This document shows, piece after piece, positions 41,211 through 48,982 of a stretch of 48,982 nt of DNA. The DNA lies in the NCBI GenBank assembly GCA_035566435.1, contig DATMRF010000145.1:1-48982 (forward strand), read 5' to 3'. The stretch is from DATMRF01 sp035566435 (lineage in GTDB: Bacteria; Verrucomicrobiota; Verrucomicrobiia; Limisphaerales; UBA8199). The first letter of the stretch is position 1. The number at the start of each line of letters is the position of its first letter. A program made the translations under genes and the position numbers. The notes under the pieces are model-generated. The model saw nothing but the letters and a program-made list of their open reading frames with translations, was not told the origin of the DNA and ran no database searches.

Positions 41211-41993
41211 ATGGAAGTAAGCGTGGCGAACTTTCGCCGGCTCGATTCGGAGAAGATTGTTGCCACCGTCAAGGCGCTGCATGACCGGATTGAGGATCGG
41301 TTTCCCGGCGCGGGGTTGGGACAGGTTGTCGCGGAATTGCTGAAGGTGGCCGAGGAGACCGTCCAACGGACGGCCTGGATCCAGCGGCCGCATTTGCCGC
41401 TGCGCGCGGTGGCCGTCGCGCTGAGCTTGATGGTCCTTGGCGTACTGGTCGAACTGCTGCTTCACATCCACCAGTTTCAATTCAATGATTTCACCAACTC
41501 CGTCCAGGCGCTGGACTCCAGCATCAGCTCGGTCGTCTTTATAGGCGCAGCTATCCTGTTCTTTGTGAGCTGGGAAAACAGGATCAAGCGCAGCCGCGCT
41601 CTGAAGGCGATTCACGAATTGCGCGCGCTGGCCCATATCATCGATATGCACCAGTTGACCAAGGACCCCGAAAGCGCCTTCAGCGCGACGGCAAAGGCGG
41701 CTGGACGCAAGCGCATCATGACCCCGTCCCAGTTGACCCGGTATTTGGACTATTGCAGCGACGCGATGGCGCTTATCAGCAAAATCGCCGCGCTTTACGT
41801 GCAGGGGTTCCAGGACCCGGTCCTGCTCGATGCCGTCGATGACGTAGAAGACTTAACCGCCGGGTTCTCGCGCAAGATCTGGCAAAAGATCACAATCCTG
41901 GAAAACCTGGATGCCGAGCCGCTCGTGCCAAAAACGGCGGCGGGGCGCGAAATTCAAAATCCGAAGCCTGAAATTCGAAACAAATCCGAATAG
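41211..41993 (+). CDS. Membrane protein of unknown function, C-terminus in repeat DNA
   Basis: 260 aa from the ATG at 41211 (MEVSVANFRRLDSEKI). A TTG 12 codons upstream is rejected. Two transmembrane segments (AVAVALSLMVLGVLVELLL and SSVVFIGAAILFFVSW) are separated by a short polar loop. They are flanked by amphipathic helices (KIVATVKALHDRIEDRF; IKRSRALKAIHELRALAHIIDMHQLTKD). I do not recognise the family. The final 15 residues (REIQNPKPEIRNKSE) are encoded by an AAATCCGAA-type intergenic repeat, so the natural C-terminus may have been extended. It follows sucB by 48 bases and is probably in the same transcript. Confidence 0.75.
   Translation: MEVSVANFRRLDSEKIVATVKALHDRIEDRFPGAGLGQVVAELLKVAEETVQRTAWIQRPHLPLRAVAVALSLMVLGVLVELLLHIHQFQFNDFTNSVQALDSSISSVVFIGAAILFFVSWENRIKRSRALKAIHELRALAHIIDMHQLTKDPESAFSATAKAAGRKRIMTPSQLTRYLDYCSDAMALISKIAALYVQGFQDPVLLDAVDDVEDLTAGFSRKIWQKITILENLDAEPLVPKTAAGREIQNPKPEIRNKSE
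41950..41990. repeat. AAATCCGAA/AAATTCGAA repeat element
   Basis: AAATCCGAA occurs at 41957-41965 and 41982-41990, with AAATTC at 41950-41955 and AAATTCGAA at 41971-41979 between. This wording belongs to a repeat class often seen between genes in Verrucomicrobia and Planctomycetes. Here it covers the 3' end of a reading frame. Confidence 0.7.
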
Positions 41994-42163
41994 ACCAGAC
42001 CGGCGCCTTCGTGCATTATTTCCGCAGGCTGATAGCCCTCCGGCCATTTAATGGGCCGAGGCGCCCACTCGTTTCCGGCCCGGCGTGAGGTTTGCCACAG
42101 AAATCCTCTCCGTCTGGCGGCTTGAGCACGGCACTGCCCAAATCGATCGCAACCTGACAACGC

Positions 42164-42169
42164 TATAAT
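42164..42169 (+). promoter_or_regulatory. TATAAT -10-like box before the sugar kinase
   Basis: A perfect TATAAT lies 15 bases before the kinase ATG; no good -35 element lies at 17 bases. The resulting leader would be very short (under 12 bases), so it may be coincidental. AAGAGA between it and the ATG could act as the ribosome-binding site. Confidence 0.25.
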
Positions 42170-42184
42170 CAGAAAGAGACTGCA

Positions 42185-43267
42185 ATGAAACATGGTTTGA
42201 ATATTCCAGTCGGCGGCGCTTTGGACCTCGTGTCCCTCGGCGCACTGGTCCACCGCCTTGACCCGGGCATTATCCCGTTCCGGAAGGCGACTGAATGCAA
42301 AATCCACGTCAGCGGCGGCGAGTTTAACGTGGCCGCCAACCTGGCCGATTGTTTCCGGCTGCAAACCGGCATCGCCAGCGCGATGGTGGATTATCCGATC
42401 GGCGACCTAATCGCCGAGCGGGTGCGCGCAATGGGGGTGAAACCGTTCTACAAGCATTTCAAGCATGACGGCGTTCACGGACCCAACATGGCGACGGTCT
42501 ATAGCGACCGCGGCCAGGGCGTGCGCGCCCCGGTCGTTTTCTACAACCGCTGCAACGAAGCCGGCGCGCTGCTCAAGCCCGGCGACTTCGACTGGAAAAC
42601 CATTTTCGCCGGCGGCGTCCGCTGGTTCCATAGCGGGGGCATCTTCGCCGCGCTGTCGCCCACCACAGCCGAGGTAATCACCGAAGGCATGAAGGCGGCC
42701 AAGTCCGCCGGCGCGCTCGTCTCGTTCGATCTCAACTACCGTGCCAAGCTGTGGAACATCTCGGGTGGCCACGAGCGGGCCGTGGCCGTGCTCGACCGGA
42801 TCGTGAAAAACGTCGATGTGCTCGTCGGCAACGAAGAGGACCTGCAGATGGGGTTGGGCATTCCCGGCCCGGAGGTCGCCGCCAAGTCCAAACTCGACCC
42901 CAGCGCGTTTTTCGGGATGATAGACAAAGTCAGCAAGAAGCATCCCCAGGTCAAAGTGGTCGCGACGACTCTGCGGGAGGTTCACTCGACGAACCGGCAC
43001 AGTTGGAGCGCCGTAGCCTGGATCAACGGCAAGACATTTGTGGCGCCCACGTGCGAACTCGAGGTCTGTGACCGGGTGGGCGGCGGCGACGGGTTCGCGG
43101 CCGGGTTTTTCTATGGCTTGCTCGCTGGCGAACCGGAAGCCGAAGCCGTCAAGCTGGGCTGGGCGCATGGCGCGCTCCTGACCACCTTCCCGGGCGATAC
43201 GACGATGGCGGCGCTCGAACAAGTCCGTGCGTTTGCCAAAGGCGGTTCGGCGCGGATACAGCGGTAA
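42185..43267 (+). CDS. PfkB-family sugar kinase (KDG-kinase-like)
   Basis: 360 aa. The PfkB fold is seen from the N-terminal ATECKIHVSGGEFNVAANLA (sugar-binding Gly-Gly region), SFDLNYRAKLW and VLVGNEEDLQMGLG, and from the C-terminal signature DRVGGGDGFAAGFFYGLL, where DG(F)AAG carries the catalytic Asp. SFDLNYR is characteristic of the 2-dehydro-3-deoxygluconokinase group, so an acidic keto-sugar such as KDG is the likely substrate. This is inferred from the motif, as no neighbouring uronate gene supports it. It is flanked by a repeat-rich gap downstream. Confidence 0.85.
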   Translation: MKHGLNIPVGGALDLVSLGALVHRLDPGIIPFRKATECKIHVSGGEFNVAANLADCFRLQTGIASAMVDYPIGDLIAERVRAMGVKPFYKHFKHDGVHGPNMATVYSDRGQGVRAPVVFYNRCNEAGALLKPGDFDWKTIFAGGVRWFHSGGIFAALSPTTAEVITEGMKAAKSAGALVSFDLNYRAKLWNISGGHERAVAVLDRIVKNVDVLVGNEEDLQMGLGIPGPEVAAKSKLDPSAFFGMIDKVSKKHPQVKVVATTLREVHSTNRHSWSAVAWINGKTFVAPTCELEVCDRVGGGDGFAAGFFYGLLAGEPEAEAVKLGWAHGALLTTFPGDTTMAALEQVRAFAKGGSARIQR

Positions 43268-43295
43268 GTGACGGGTGGCGAAGGGGAGCCGCAAA

Positions 43296-43336
43296 CAGTA
43301 ATCAGTGAATCAGTAATCAGCGGTCAATGGTCGGTA
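43296..43336. repeat. Short direct-repeat element (CAGTAATCAG)
   Basis: CAGTAATCAG is repeated at 43296-43305 and 43311-43320 with GTGAAT-like spacer sequence, followed by the related GGTCAATGGTCGGT. It lies just after the sugar-kinase stop in a 163-base gap before the convergent kinase gene end. Confidence 0.6.
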
Positions 43337-43430
43337 ATTTGTAGTCGGCGTGGGGAAACCGGATCGCGGACCGGGAAAGAAAGACCCGAGACTCCTAACG
43401 TCGCCTTCTGCAGTGGCGGAGGGAATAGGC

Positions 43431-44288
43431 TCAAACGTATAGGGCGGCCTGGAGTTCGCGGACCATAACGCCGATGAAGGGATAGCGGCGCTCGGGCTCG
43501 GTTTCGAGGCAACGCAGCAGGACTTTCTCAAGGGCGGCCGGCATGTCCGGGTTGAGCGTGCGCGGGTTGACGAACTCGGAGCGGTCCAGTTGCAGCTTGA
43601 GAATCTCCGCCGGGCTCTCGCCGGGGAAGGGCTTCTGATTGGTGAGTAGTTCGTAAGCCGAGGCGCCGTAAGAAAAAATATCGACCCGGTTCGAGAGTGG
43701 CTGACCCAGCAACTGTTCCGGCGCCATGTAGGCGGGTGTGCCCGGATTTTTCCGGGACATTTTCTTCGGCTGCGCCGGGATAGGTTGCGCCAGGTCAAAA
43801 TCGACCAGCCGCACCTTGCCGTTGCGGGTCACGAGCACGTTCTCCGGCTTGAAGTCGAGGTGCATGAAACCGTTTTCGTGCATGTGTTCGAGGGCGACCG
43901 CCATATCGATAAGAATCTGAGCGACGTTTTCCAGCAACACCGGGTCGTGGCGGGCGTAGAGTTCTTTCAGGTTCGCCGCCTCGACGTATTCCATCAGCAG
44001 GTAGAGCTGTCCGTTGATTTTGCCATGCTCGACGTAGCCAATAATTCCCTCCCGGTCGGTGATCTTGGAAAGGATATCACAGCCGCGCAGGAACCGGCGG
44101 CGGGCGAGCAGATTGAACCGCAGGCGGTGGTGCATGAGGCGAAGCGCGTAGGCTTTATTCCGCACATCGGTCGCGAGCCAGATATCGGCCATGCCGCCGC
44201 TGTTGATAAGTTCCTGAAGGTAAAAGCGTCCGAACGGCCCGGGCTCGGGCGCGTTGCCGTCTCCTGACTTGTTGGACATGCCAAGCAT
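43431..44288 (-). CDS. Serine/threonine protein kinase, atypical
   Basis: 285 aa, a Hanks-type kinase domain with no extracellular part. Visible motifs are a degenerate P-loop (INSGGMADIWLATD), a catalytic loop HLDFKPEN with Asp145, a Mg motif VDFDLAQ (DFD instead of DFG, Asp163), GTPAYMAPEQ and VDIFSYGASAYELL. The usual ATP-binding Lys of the VAIK motif is replaced by Arg50 in YALRLM, and HRD is HLD. Activity may be reduced, or another residue may substitute. The start ATG at 44288 and a second at 44279 are both plausible; neither has a clear Shine-Dalgarno sequence. The gene is divergent from the membrane-fusion protein gene, whose start is 110 bases away. No substrate is indicated. Confidence 0.88.
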   Translation of the reverse strand: MLGMSNKSGDGNAPEPGPFGRFYLQELINSGGMADIWLATDVRNKAYALRLMHHRLRFNLLARRRFLRGCDILSKITDREGIIGYVEHGKINGQLYLLMEYVEAANLKELYARHDPVLLENVAQILIDMAVALEHMHENGFMHLDFKPENVLVTRNGKVRLVDFDLAQPIPAQPKKMSRKNPGTPAYMAPEQLLGQPLSNRVDIFSYGASAYELLTNQKPFPGESPAEILKLQLDRSEFVNPRTLNPDMPAALEKVLLRCLETEPERRYPFIGVMVRELQAALYV

Positions 44289-44398
44289 CGAGCTTATTTA
44301 TCACGCGCCTGCTGTGCTGGCCAATGGTTTTGTTCAAACCATTTTGTTCACAATTGACCCTGGCTAGGAAACGCGGTTTACTTCCGCGGCAACAACCT

Positions 44399-45622
44399 AT
44401 GAGTCCTCCCAAGCCCTCGCTGGATGACTTGCGCATCGAGCGCCCGAGCGGCACCCCAGCGCGAATCCGAAGCTGGGCGGTGGTAGTGTTCGTCCTCGTG
44501 CTGTTCGCCGTTGGGGCCGTTGTCTGGTGGTTCAGTCGTCCCCAAGCCCTCGTCGTGCAAACCGCGGTGGCGCGCGAAAGCAGCGCCCCGGGCGGCGAGC
44601 GCACGGTGTTGAACGCTTCGGGGTATGTGACCGCGCGACGGCAGGCGACCGTTTCATCGAAAGTGACCGGCAAGGTGACCGAGGTGCTGATCGAGGAGGG
44701 GATGAAGGTCCAGGAAGGCCAAGTACTGGCCCGGCTCGATGACACCAACGTCAAAGCCAGCCTGCTGCTCGCGCAGGCCCAATGGGTTTCCGCCAGCAAC
44801 GCCCTGGCCGAAACACGCGTCCGCATCCGCGAGGCCGACCAGGAGCTGGAGCGGCAGGCGGGGCTTCTGAAAAACAAAATCGCCACCCAGGCCGACTACG
44901 ACCATTCGGAAGCGTCAGCCCTGGCTTACAAGGCGAAGTTAGAGCAGCAGCAGGCGGACATCGTCGTGGCGGAGCGGACGGTGGCAACCTGGCAGCAACA
45001 GTTGGATGATACGATCATTCGCGCCCCGTTTACGGGAATCGTTACTTCCAAGAACGCGCAGCCGGGTGAAATGATTTCGCCGATATCGGCCGGGGGTGGG
45101 TTCACGCGCACCGGCATCTGCACGATCGTCGATATGCAATCGTTGGAGATCGAGATCGATGTCAACGAAAGCTACATCAACCGCGTCCAGGACCGTCAAC
45201 CGGTCGAGGCGATTCTGGATGCCTATCCGGATTGGAAGATCCCTTGCAAGGTCATTGCGATTATTCCCACCGCCGACCGGCAGAAGTCCACCGTGAAAGT
45301 GCGAGTTGGTTTTGACAAGTTGGACTCGCGCATCCTGCCGGAGATGAGCGTTAAGGTGGGATTCCACGAGACCGGCGGGGCGGCAGTGGCGGCGCACCAA
45401 GTCACTGTTCCGAAAGCGGCGATTCAACAACAGGACGGGCACGATGTCGTGTTTATCGTCCGCGACGGGCGCGCCGAGCGCCGCGCCGTGACCGTCAGTG
45501 GCTCCGGAGACGACCAGGCCACCATCACCGCAGGTCTGGCTGCAGGCGAAAAGGTGGTGCTGGATGCGCCCGGTGGGTTGAAGGAGGGCGCGGCGGTGAG
45601 GGAGCCGAAGCCTGCGCCGTGA
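44399..45622 (+). CDS. HlyD/RND-family membrane-fusion protein
   Basis: 407 aa. A cytoplasmic N-terminus and one transmembrane helix (VVVFVLVLFAVGAVVWWF, about 24-43) lead to a periplasmic body: a lipoyl-like half (LNASGYVTARRQATVSSKVTGKVTEVLIEEGMKV), a coiled-coil hairpin (LAETRVRIREADQELERQA; KAKLEQQQADIVVAERT), then IIRAPFTGIVTSKNAQPGE and beta-barrel parts (ESYINRVQDRQPVEAIL; ADRQKSTVKVRVGF). This is the adaptor of RND or MacAB-type efflux or export systems. The ATG at 44399 gives the natural N-terminus; codons before it are not used. No transporter subunit (ABC or RND) or outer-membrane channel follows, so its partner is elsewhere. Confidence 0.88.
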   Translation: MSPPKPSLDDLRIERPSGTPARIRSWAVVVFVLVLFAVGAVVWWFSRPQALVVQTAVARESSAPGGERTVLNASGYVTARRQATVSSKVTGKVTEVLIEEGMKVQEGQVLARLDDTNVKASLLLAQAQWVSASNALAETRVRIREADQELERQAGLLKNKIATQADYDHSEASALAYKAKLEQQQADIVVAERTVATWQQQLDDTIIRAPFTGIVTSKNAQPGEMISPISAGGGFTRTGICTIVDMQSLEIEIDVNESYINRVQDRQPVEAILDAYPDWKIPCKVIAIIPTADRQKSTVKVRVGFDKLDSRILPEMSVKVGFHETGGAAVAAHQVTVPKAAIQQQDGHDVVFIVRDGRAERRAVTVSGSGDDQATITAGLAAGEKVVLDAPGGLKEGAAVREPKPAP

Positions 45623-45862
45623 TCAGGCGGATGGAGCAGGAGCCTGCTTATCGGGACATGCTGGCCTGAAACCACGATCTGGCCTGGCTTCGCCGGCACA
45701 CCACCCTCCCGGCTCCGGCGAACTGAGCCCGGCAGCCATTCGCAATATCAGGATTGTCGCGATGCTCGGAAGTGGCTATCCTGGCGACAAAGCAAGACAG
45801 CACACAAGATGGCCGCTGTCGAGGCGGCGTACTGGAACGAAACTAAGCGAAAGGACCAACCC

Positions 45863-47221
45863 ATGAAGAAGGATCTCACATTTACAAGGCGCAGTTTCAT
45901 CCGGACCGCGGCAGCGGGTTCCCTGGCCCTTGGGTGGCTCGGCGCCGGGCGGGCCCCCATGGCGTTTGCAGCCGAGGCGTCAAAGCCCGCGCTGCTCGGC
46001 GGCACACCCGTCCACAAGGGCGGCTGGGCTAAATGGCCGGAATGGCGCGAGGCGTGGGAGCCTGACGTGCTGAAAGTTTTCCGGAGTGGTAAATGGTTCC
46101 GCGGTTCCGACAATCACGTAGAGGAGTTTGAGCGCGGTTACGCTCAGTTGCTGGGCGCAAAAAGCTGCCTGGCCACCGCCAGCGGCACCACCGCCCTGAT
46201 GGTCAGCCTGCACGTCATGGACGTGGACGCTGGCGACGAGGTGATCGTTTCGCCCTACACCTTCATCGCGAGTTACAACGCGATCCTCTCCCGCATGGCG
46301 TTGCCTGTGTTTGCCGACACCGATCCCGCCACGCTCACGATTGATGCAGCCTCGATTGAGAGCCGCGTCACGGAGCGCACTCGCGCCATCATGCCCGTGC
46401 ACATTTTCGGGATCCCCTGTGACATGGACCCGATCAACGCCTTCGCCCGCAAACACAAGTTTGCCGTCGTCGAGGATGCCTGCCAGGCTTGGCTCGCGGA
46501 ATACAGAGGCCGCAAATGCGGCACCATCGGCGACTTGGGCTGCTTCAGTTTCCAGGAATCCAAGCACATTCCTTCCGGTGAAGGCGGGGCCATCACCGGC
46601 ATGAGCGAGGAGCTGATCGATAAGTGCAACTCCTATCACAACTGCGGCCGCGCGGTCGGAGCCAACAAGGGGAACGGCTGTTTTACTCGCGGCAACAACT
46701 ACCGGATGACCCAGGCCCAGGCCGTCATTCTCATGCAGCAATTCGACAAATTGGTGAAGCAAACGGCCATCCGCCGCGCTAACGCCGACTATCTGAGCGC
46801 GAACCTTGGGCAAATCCCCGGCATCACGCCGGTCCGGCTGCCGGAAAACAGCCGGGCGGTGTGGCATCTCTACCCGTACCGCTACGACGCCGCGCAGTTC
46901 AACGGACTGCGACTCGATAAGTTCGCAAGAGCGATGTCGGCTGAAGGTATCCCCTGCGGCGGCGTGTATCACGAACAGTATTACGACGGCCTGCTCGACG
47001 AGGCGATTGCTTCGCGCGGCTTCAAACGGCTGTGGAGCGCCGAGCGGCTCAAGGCCTACCGCGACAGCTTCCAGGAACTCAAAGGCAACAAACAGGTCTG
47101 CGAGACGACGGTGGCCATGACCCAAAATATGCTCCTGGCTGACCGCGGGGACATGGACCACATCCTCGAAGCCATTCGCAGGGTCCAGACGCATAGCGCC
47201 GAGCTGGCGAAGGCGGCGTAG
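45863..47221 (+). CDS. Tat-exported DegT/DnrJ/EryC1-family aminotransferase
   Basis: 452 aa. The ATG at 45863 (GAAAGGA nine bases upstream) gives MKKDLTFTRRSFIRTAAAGS, a twin-arginine signal peptide followed by a hydrophobic run, so the folded protein is sent across the membrane by the Tat system. The rest is a DegT/DnrJ/EryC1/StrS PLP enzyme: TASGTTALMVSLHVMDVDAGDEVIVSPYTF, ARAIMPVHIFG, VVEDACQAW and the Schiff-base lysine Lys234 in FQESKHIPSGEGG. This family normally makes amino sugars in the cytoplasm; extracytoplasmic members are known from Verrucomicrobia and Planctomycetes but their role is unclear. An octamer repeat and a ceramidase-like gene follow. Confidence 0.88.
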   Translation: MKKDLTFTRRSFIRTAAAGSLALGWLGAGRAPMAFAAEASKPALLGGTPVHKGGWAKWPEWREAWEPDVLKVFRSGKWFRGSDNHVEEFERGYAQLLGAKSCLATASGTTALMVSLHVMDVDAGDEVIVSPYTFIASYNAILSRMALPVFADTDPATLTIDAASIESRVTERTRAIMPVHIFGIPCDMDPINAFARKHKFAVVEDACQAWLAEYRGRKCGTIGDLGCFSFQESKHIPSGEGGAITGMSEELIDKCNSYHNCGRAVGANKGNGCFTRGNNYRMTQAQAVILMQQFDKLVKQTAIRRANADYLSANLGQIPGITPVRLPENSRAVWHLYPYRYDAAQFNGLRLDKFARAMSAEGIPCGGVYHEQYYDGLLDEAIASRGFKRLWSAERLKAYRDSFQELKGNKQVCETTVAMTQNMLLADRGDMDHILEAIRRVQTHSAELAKAA

Positions 47222-47267
47222 GGAGGGGAGCGCCGCAGCGTTAAGACGTGCAACGTGAAAGCGCAAT

Positions 47268-47315
47268 AACCTGACAACCTGACAACCTGACAACCTGATA
47301 ACCTGATAACCCGAT
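47268..47315. repeat. Tandem octamer repeat AACCTGAC/AACCTGAT, six copies
   Basis: Six uninterrupted eight-base units in register: three AACCTGAC (47268-47291), two AACCTGAT (47292-47307) and one AACCCGAT (47308-47315), then a partial copy. It fills most of the gap between the aminotransferase stop and the ceramidase-like start. Confidence 0.95.
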
Positions 47316-47339
47316 AAACCTTGAACAGTCGATCCTGAT

Positions 47340-48734
47340 ATGAAACGTGCGGGGCATTTGTTTGGGTGCTGGCGGATGGGGATGAGGTGCGCAATGGCGA
47401 CACTCCTCGGGGTGGTGGGAGCTGCCGCCGTGAGCCCGACTCCGGAGGTGGGGATAGCGGTGCGCGACATCACGCCGGAACTGCCCATTCGGCTGGCCGG
47501 CTATGCGGGCCGAAAACGGGCCGCCGACAAGGTGGACTGTCCGCTCGTCGTCCAGGCCCTGGCGCTGAAAAACTCCTCCGGAGAACGATTCGTGTTTGTA
47601 GCGTTGGATAATTGCGAGGTGAGCCATGCGTTCATGCAGCCGGTCCTGCAACAGTATGCGGGCGAGTTCAAGCTTGGCCGCGGGGAGGTCGCCGTGGTGT
47701 CCAGCCACACGCATTCGGCGCCGGTGCTTGAACAAACACTTACCGATATGGCCCAACCGCCGCCGGACGACCGCGCTCGCATCGAGAAATATAGCCGCTT
47801 TCTGCAGGCCAGGCTGGTGGAGGTCGTCGGAGCCGCACTCGCGGATTGCCAGCCTGCGACGCTCGAGCAAGGTCTCGGACGCGCCACTTTTGCCATGAAC
47901 CGTCGCGTTTACCAGGGCGACACCGTCGTGTTCGGCGACAATCCCGACGGCCCGGTGGACTGGGACGTGCCCGTGCTGCGGATCAAGGCCACAAACGGCG
48001 TGGTCCGCGCGATCCTTTTCGGCTATGCTTGCCATGGCACGTCCGTCCGAAGCGGTGACGATTGGTACACCGTCTCCGGCGATTACATGGCCTACGCGCG
48101 CCAGCAACTCGAAGCGCACCAGCCCGGCGCAGTGGCAATGTATCTTACCGGCATGGGCGCGGACTCCGACCCTGCGCCACGAGGCCGCCTGCTCGATGCC
48201 AAACGCCATGGCCTGGAACTCGCCGGCGCTGTCATCGGTGTGCTTGACCGTCCGATGCGCCCGGTCCGCGGCGCGTTCCAATTGGCCTACGACGAGGTCG
48301 AGCTGCCGCTGGCGCCGCCTCCCAGCCACGAGCAATTGGAGAAAGACGCTCAGACCCAGGACATTAACGTGAAGGTGCGAGCCGCCGCCTACCTGAAGCG
48401 GCTGGACGCTGGTCAGCCGCTGCCGGAGTCGGTCAAATTGCCGCTGGCGGTCATGCGCCTCGGTGATGACCTGACCTTTGTGCTCGCGGGTGGCGAGGTG
48501 GTGGTCGACTACTCGCGGCGTATCAAACGCCTGCTCGTGGCCGAGCACCCGTGGGTGATCGGTTACGCCTACGAGGTCCCCTGCTATATTCCTTCGGCGC
48601 GTCTGCTCAAGGAAGGCGGGTACGAAACCGATTCGTCGCTTATCTATTATGGCTACTACGGTCCGTTCCGCGGCTCGATTGAAACGCAGTTGGTTAGCCG
48701 GCTCGAAGGCCTGGCGGCCAATTTGCACCCCTAA
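47340..48734 (+). CDS. Neutral/alkaline ceramidase-like exported protein
   Basis: 464 aa. A signal-like N-terminus (MRCAMATLLGVVGAAAVS, after a 12-residue lead) suggests export. It matches the N-terminal catalytic domain of neutral/alkaline non-lysosomal ceramidases: VGIAVRDITPELPIRLAGYAGR at the start, VVSSHTHSAP (metal-binding His motif), FGYACHGTSVRSGDDWYTVSGDYMAYARQQLE and MYLTGMGADSDPAPRG. True ceramidases are larger, with a C-terminal lobe that is absent here, and many verrucomicrobial members act on unknown amides. It directly follows the Tat aminotransferase gene, so a common surface-metabolism role is possible. The end is intact; 248 bases of repeat/IS sequence follow to the window edge. 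Confidence 0.8.
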   Translation: MKRAGHLFGCWRMGMRCAMATLLGVVGAAAVSPTPEVGIAVRDITPELPIRLAGYAGRKRAADKVDCPLVVQALALKNSSGERFVFVALDNCEVSHAFMQPVLQQYAGEFKLGRGEVAVVSSHTHSAPVLEQTLTDMAQPPPDDRARIEKYSRFLQARLVEVVGAALADCQPATLEQGLGRATFAMNRRVYQGDTVVFGDNPDGPVDWDVPVLRIKATNGVVRAILFGYACHGTSVRSGDDWYTVSGDYMAYARQQLEAHQPGAVAMYLTGMGADSDPAPRGRLLDAKRHGLELAGAVIGVLDRPMRPVRGAFQLAYDEVELPLAPPPSHEQLEKDAQTQDINVKVRAAAYLKRLDAGQPLPESVKLPLAVMRLGDDLTFVLAGGEVVVDYSRRIKRLLVAEHPWVIGYAYEVPCYIPSARLLKEGGYETDSSLIYYGYYGPFRGSIETQLVSRLEGLAANLHP

Positions 48735-48839
48735 ACGAGTGACAAAGTTCCGCAACCGCCATTGTAGGAGACGACGTAAAGAGAATCAGATCCGCAAAAA
48801 GCAGCGGCATGAGGTGAACGAAACGGTAGGGACGCTGTC

Positions 48840-48982
48840 CTGAGACTGTCTCAAAAGGTTTTGAGACGTCATGGGGAGTGGCGAACTATGGGGGGTTCAG
48901 AGTGCAGCCAAAGGAAATTGAAATGAGTCCAGGAAAGCCAACTCTTCCAGGCGACCAGGGCCAGCTTTGCTTTTTCCGGGCG
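48840..48982 (+). mobile_element. Likely left end of an insertion sequence (truncated by window edge)
   Basis: GTCTCAAAA-GG-TTTTGAGAC, nine-base perfect arms at 48846-48865, begins a segment unlike the genes to the left. The preceding TGAGACT and the word GAGACTGTCTCAAAA resemble terminal inverted repeats of IS5-like elements. About 60 bases on, a new reading frame opens and runs off the window. Without the right end and target duplication this is an inference. Confidence 0.45.
48923..48982 (+). CDS. 5' end of a reading frame, possible transposase
   Basis: ATG at 48923 with AAAGGA ten bases upstream opens 20 codons that continue past the window edge (MSPGKPTLPGDQGQLCFFRA). The piece LPGDQGQLCFFRA is reminiscent of the N-termini of IS5/IS1182-type transposases (often ...GDLFRARL), and it lies 57 bases after an IS-like inverted repeat. 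Too short to identify with any certainty. Confidence 0.35.
   Translation, partial: MSPGKPTLPGDQGQLCFFRA

Noticed and set aside
45980..47488. 502-aa minus-strand frame opposite the DegT aminotransferase
   Set aside because: Antisense shadow of a clear coding gene; part of its translation is octamer-repeat sequence.
47241..48755. 504-aa minus-strand frame opposite the ceramidase-like gene
   Set aside because: Same reason. Its terminal residues (GYQVVRLSGCQV) come from the tandem octamer.

Overview
The window reads as a chromosomal segment of a GC-rich, free-living member of the Verrucomicrobiota, most like the Pedosphaera/Limisphaerales (subdivision 3) group. This is an inference from gene content. 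The supporting features are a giant secreted protein built from LamG and Ig repeats, a prepilin-like protein with an H-X9-DG C-terminal motif, a compact pilMNOPQ-type assembly cluster, a Tat-exported DegT-family aminotransferase beside a ceramidase-like protein, and period-8 intergenic repeats. No rRNA, tRNA or CRISPR array was recognised.

Layout. 1-810: accessory debris, namely inverted repeats, the N-terminal stump of an integron-type tyrosine recombinase and a degenerate octamer array. 815-8118: an unknown 200-aa protein, a very large surface protein (4 LamG, 5 Ig-like, HYR-like and PKD-like parts) and an H-X9-DG prepilin-like protein. 8149-17636: a signalling island. It holds two membrane or soluble histidine kinases and a response regulator in one overlapping minus-strand operon, a LuxR-type regulator, a fibronectin-III protein, an unknown protein translationally coupled to a single REC domain, and a REC-HisKA_3 kinase that could pair with the LuxR-type regulator. 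17799-21580: a 58-aa membrane peptide, phosphotransacetylase, hisC and an argA-like N-acetylglutamate synthase.

21640-28208: a TPR membrane protein, then pilM-N-O-P and the secretin pilQ. Both the pilM gene and the secretin gene are preceded by sequences with the GG-N10-GC architecture of sigma-54 promoters. The secretin promoter also has upstream palindromic and direct-repeat elements, and a strong terminator closes the cluster. 28290-34962 (minus strand): aroQ-accB-accC, an RRM RNA-binding protein, a proline/alanine-rich tail-anchored protein, trxA, a GspF/PilC-type platform protein, a class V aminotransferase and a DUF971 protein. 35059-41162: an ATP-cone/uridine-kinase-like fusion, a BON protein, and the 2-oxoglutarate dehydrogenase genes sucA-sucB. 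41211-48734: a membrane protein running into an intergenic repeat, a PfkB sugar kinase, an atypical Ser/Thr kinase, a membrane-fusion protein, the Tat-exported aminotransferase and the ceramidase-like protein. The right edge seems to enter an insertion sequence: a near-perfect inverted repeat and the first 20 codons of an open frame.

The clearest undescribed signals are the apparent sigma-54 control of pilus assembly, the attC-like palindromes at two places, the unknown-protein/REC pair at 14774-15897, the kinase with Arg in place of the usual ATP-binding Lys, and the short period-8 repeats that recur between genes.
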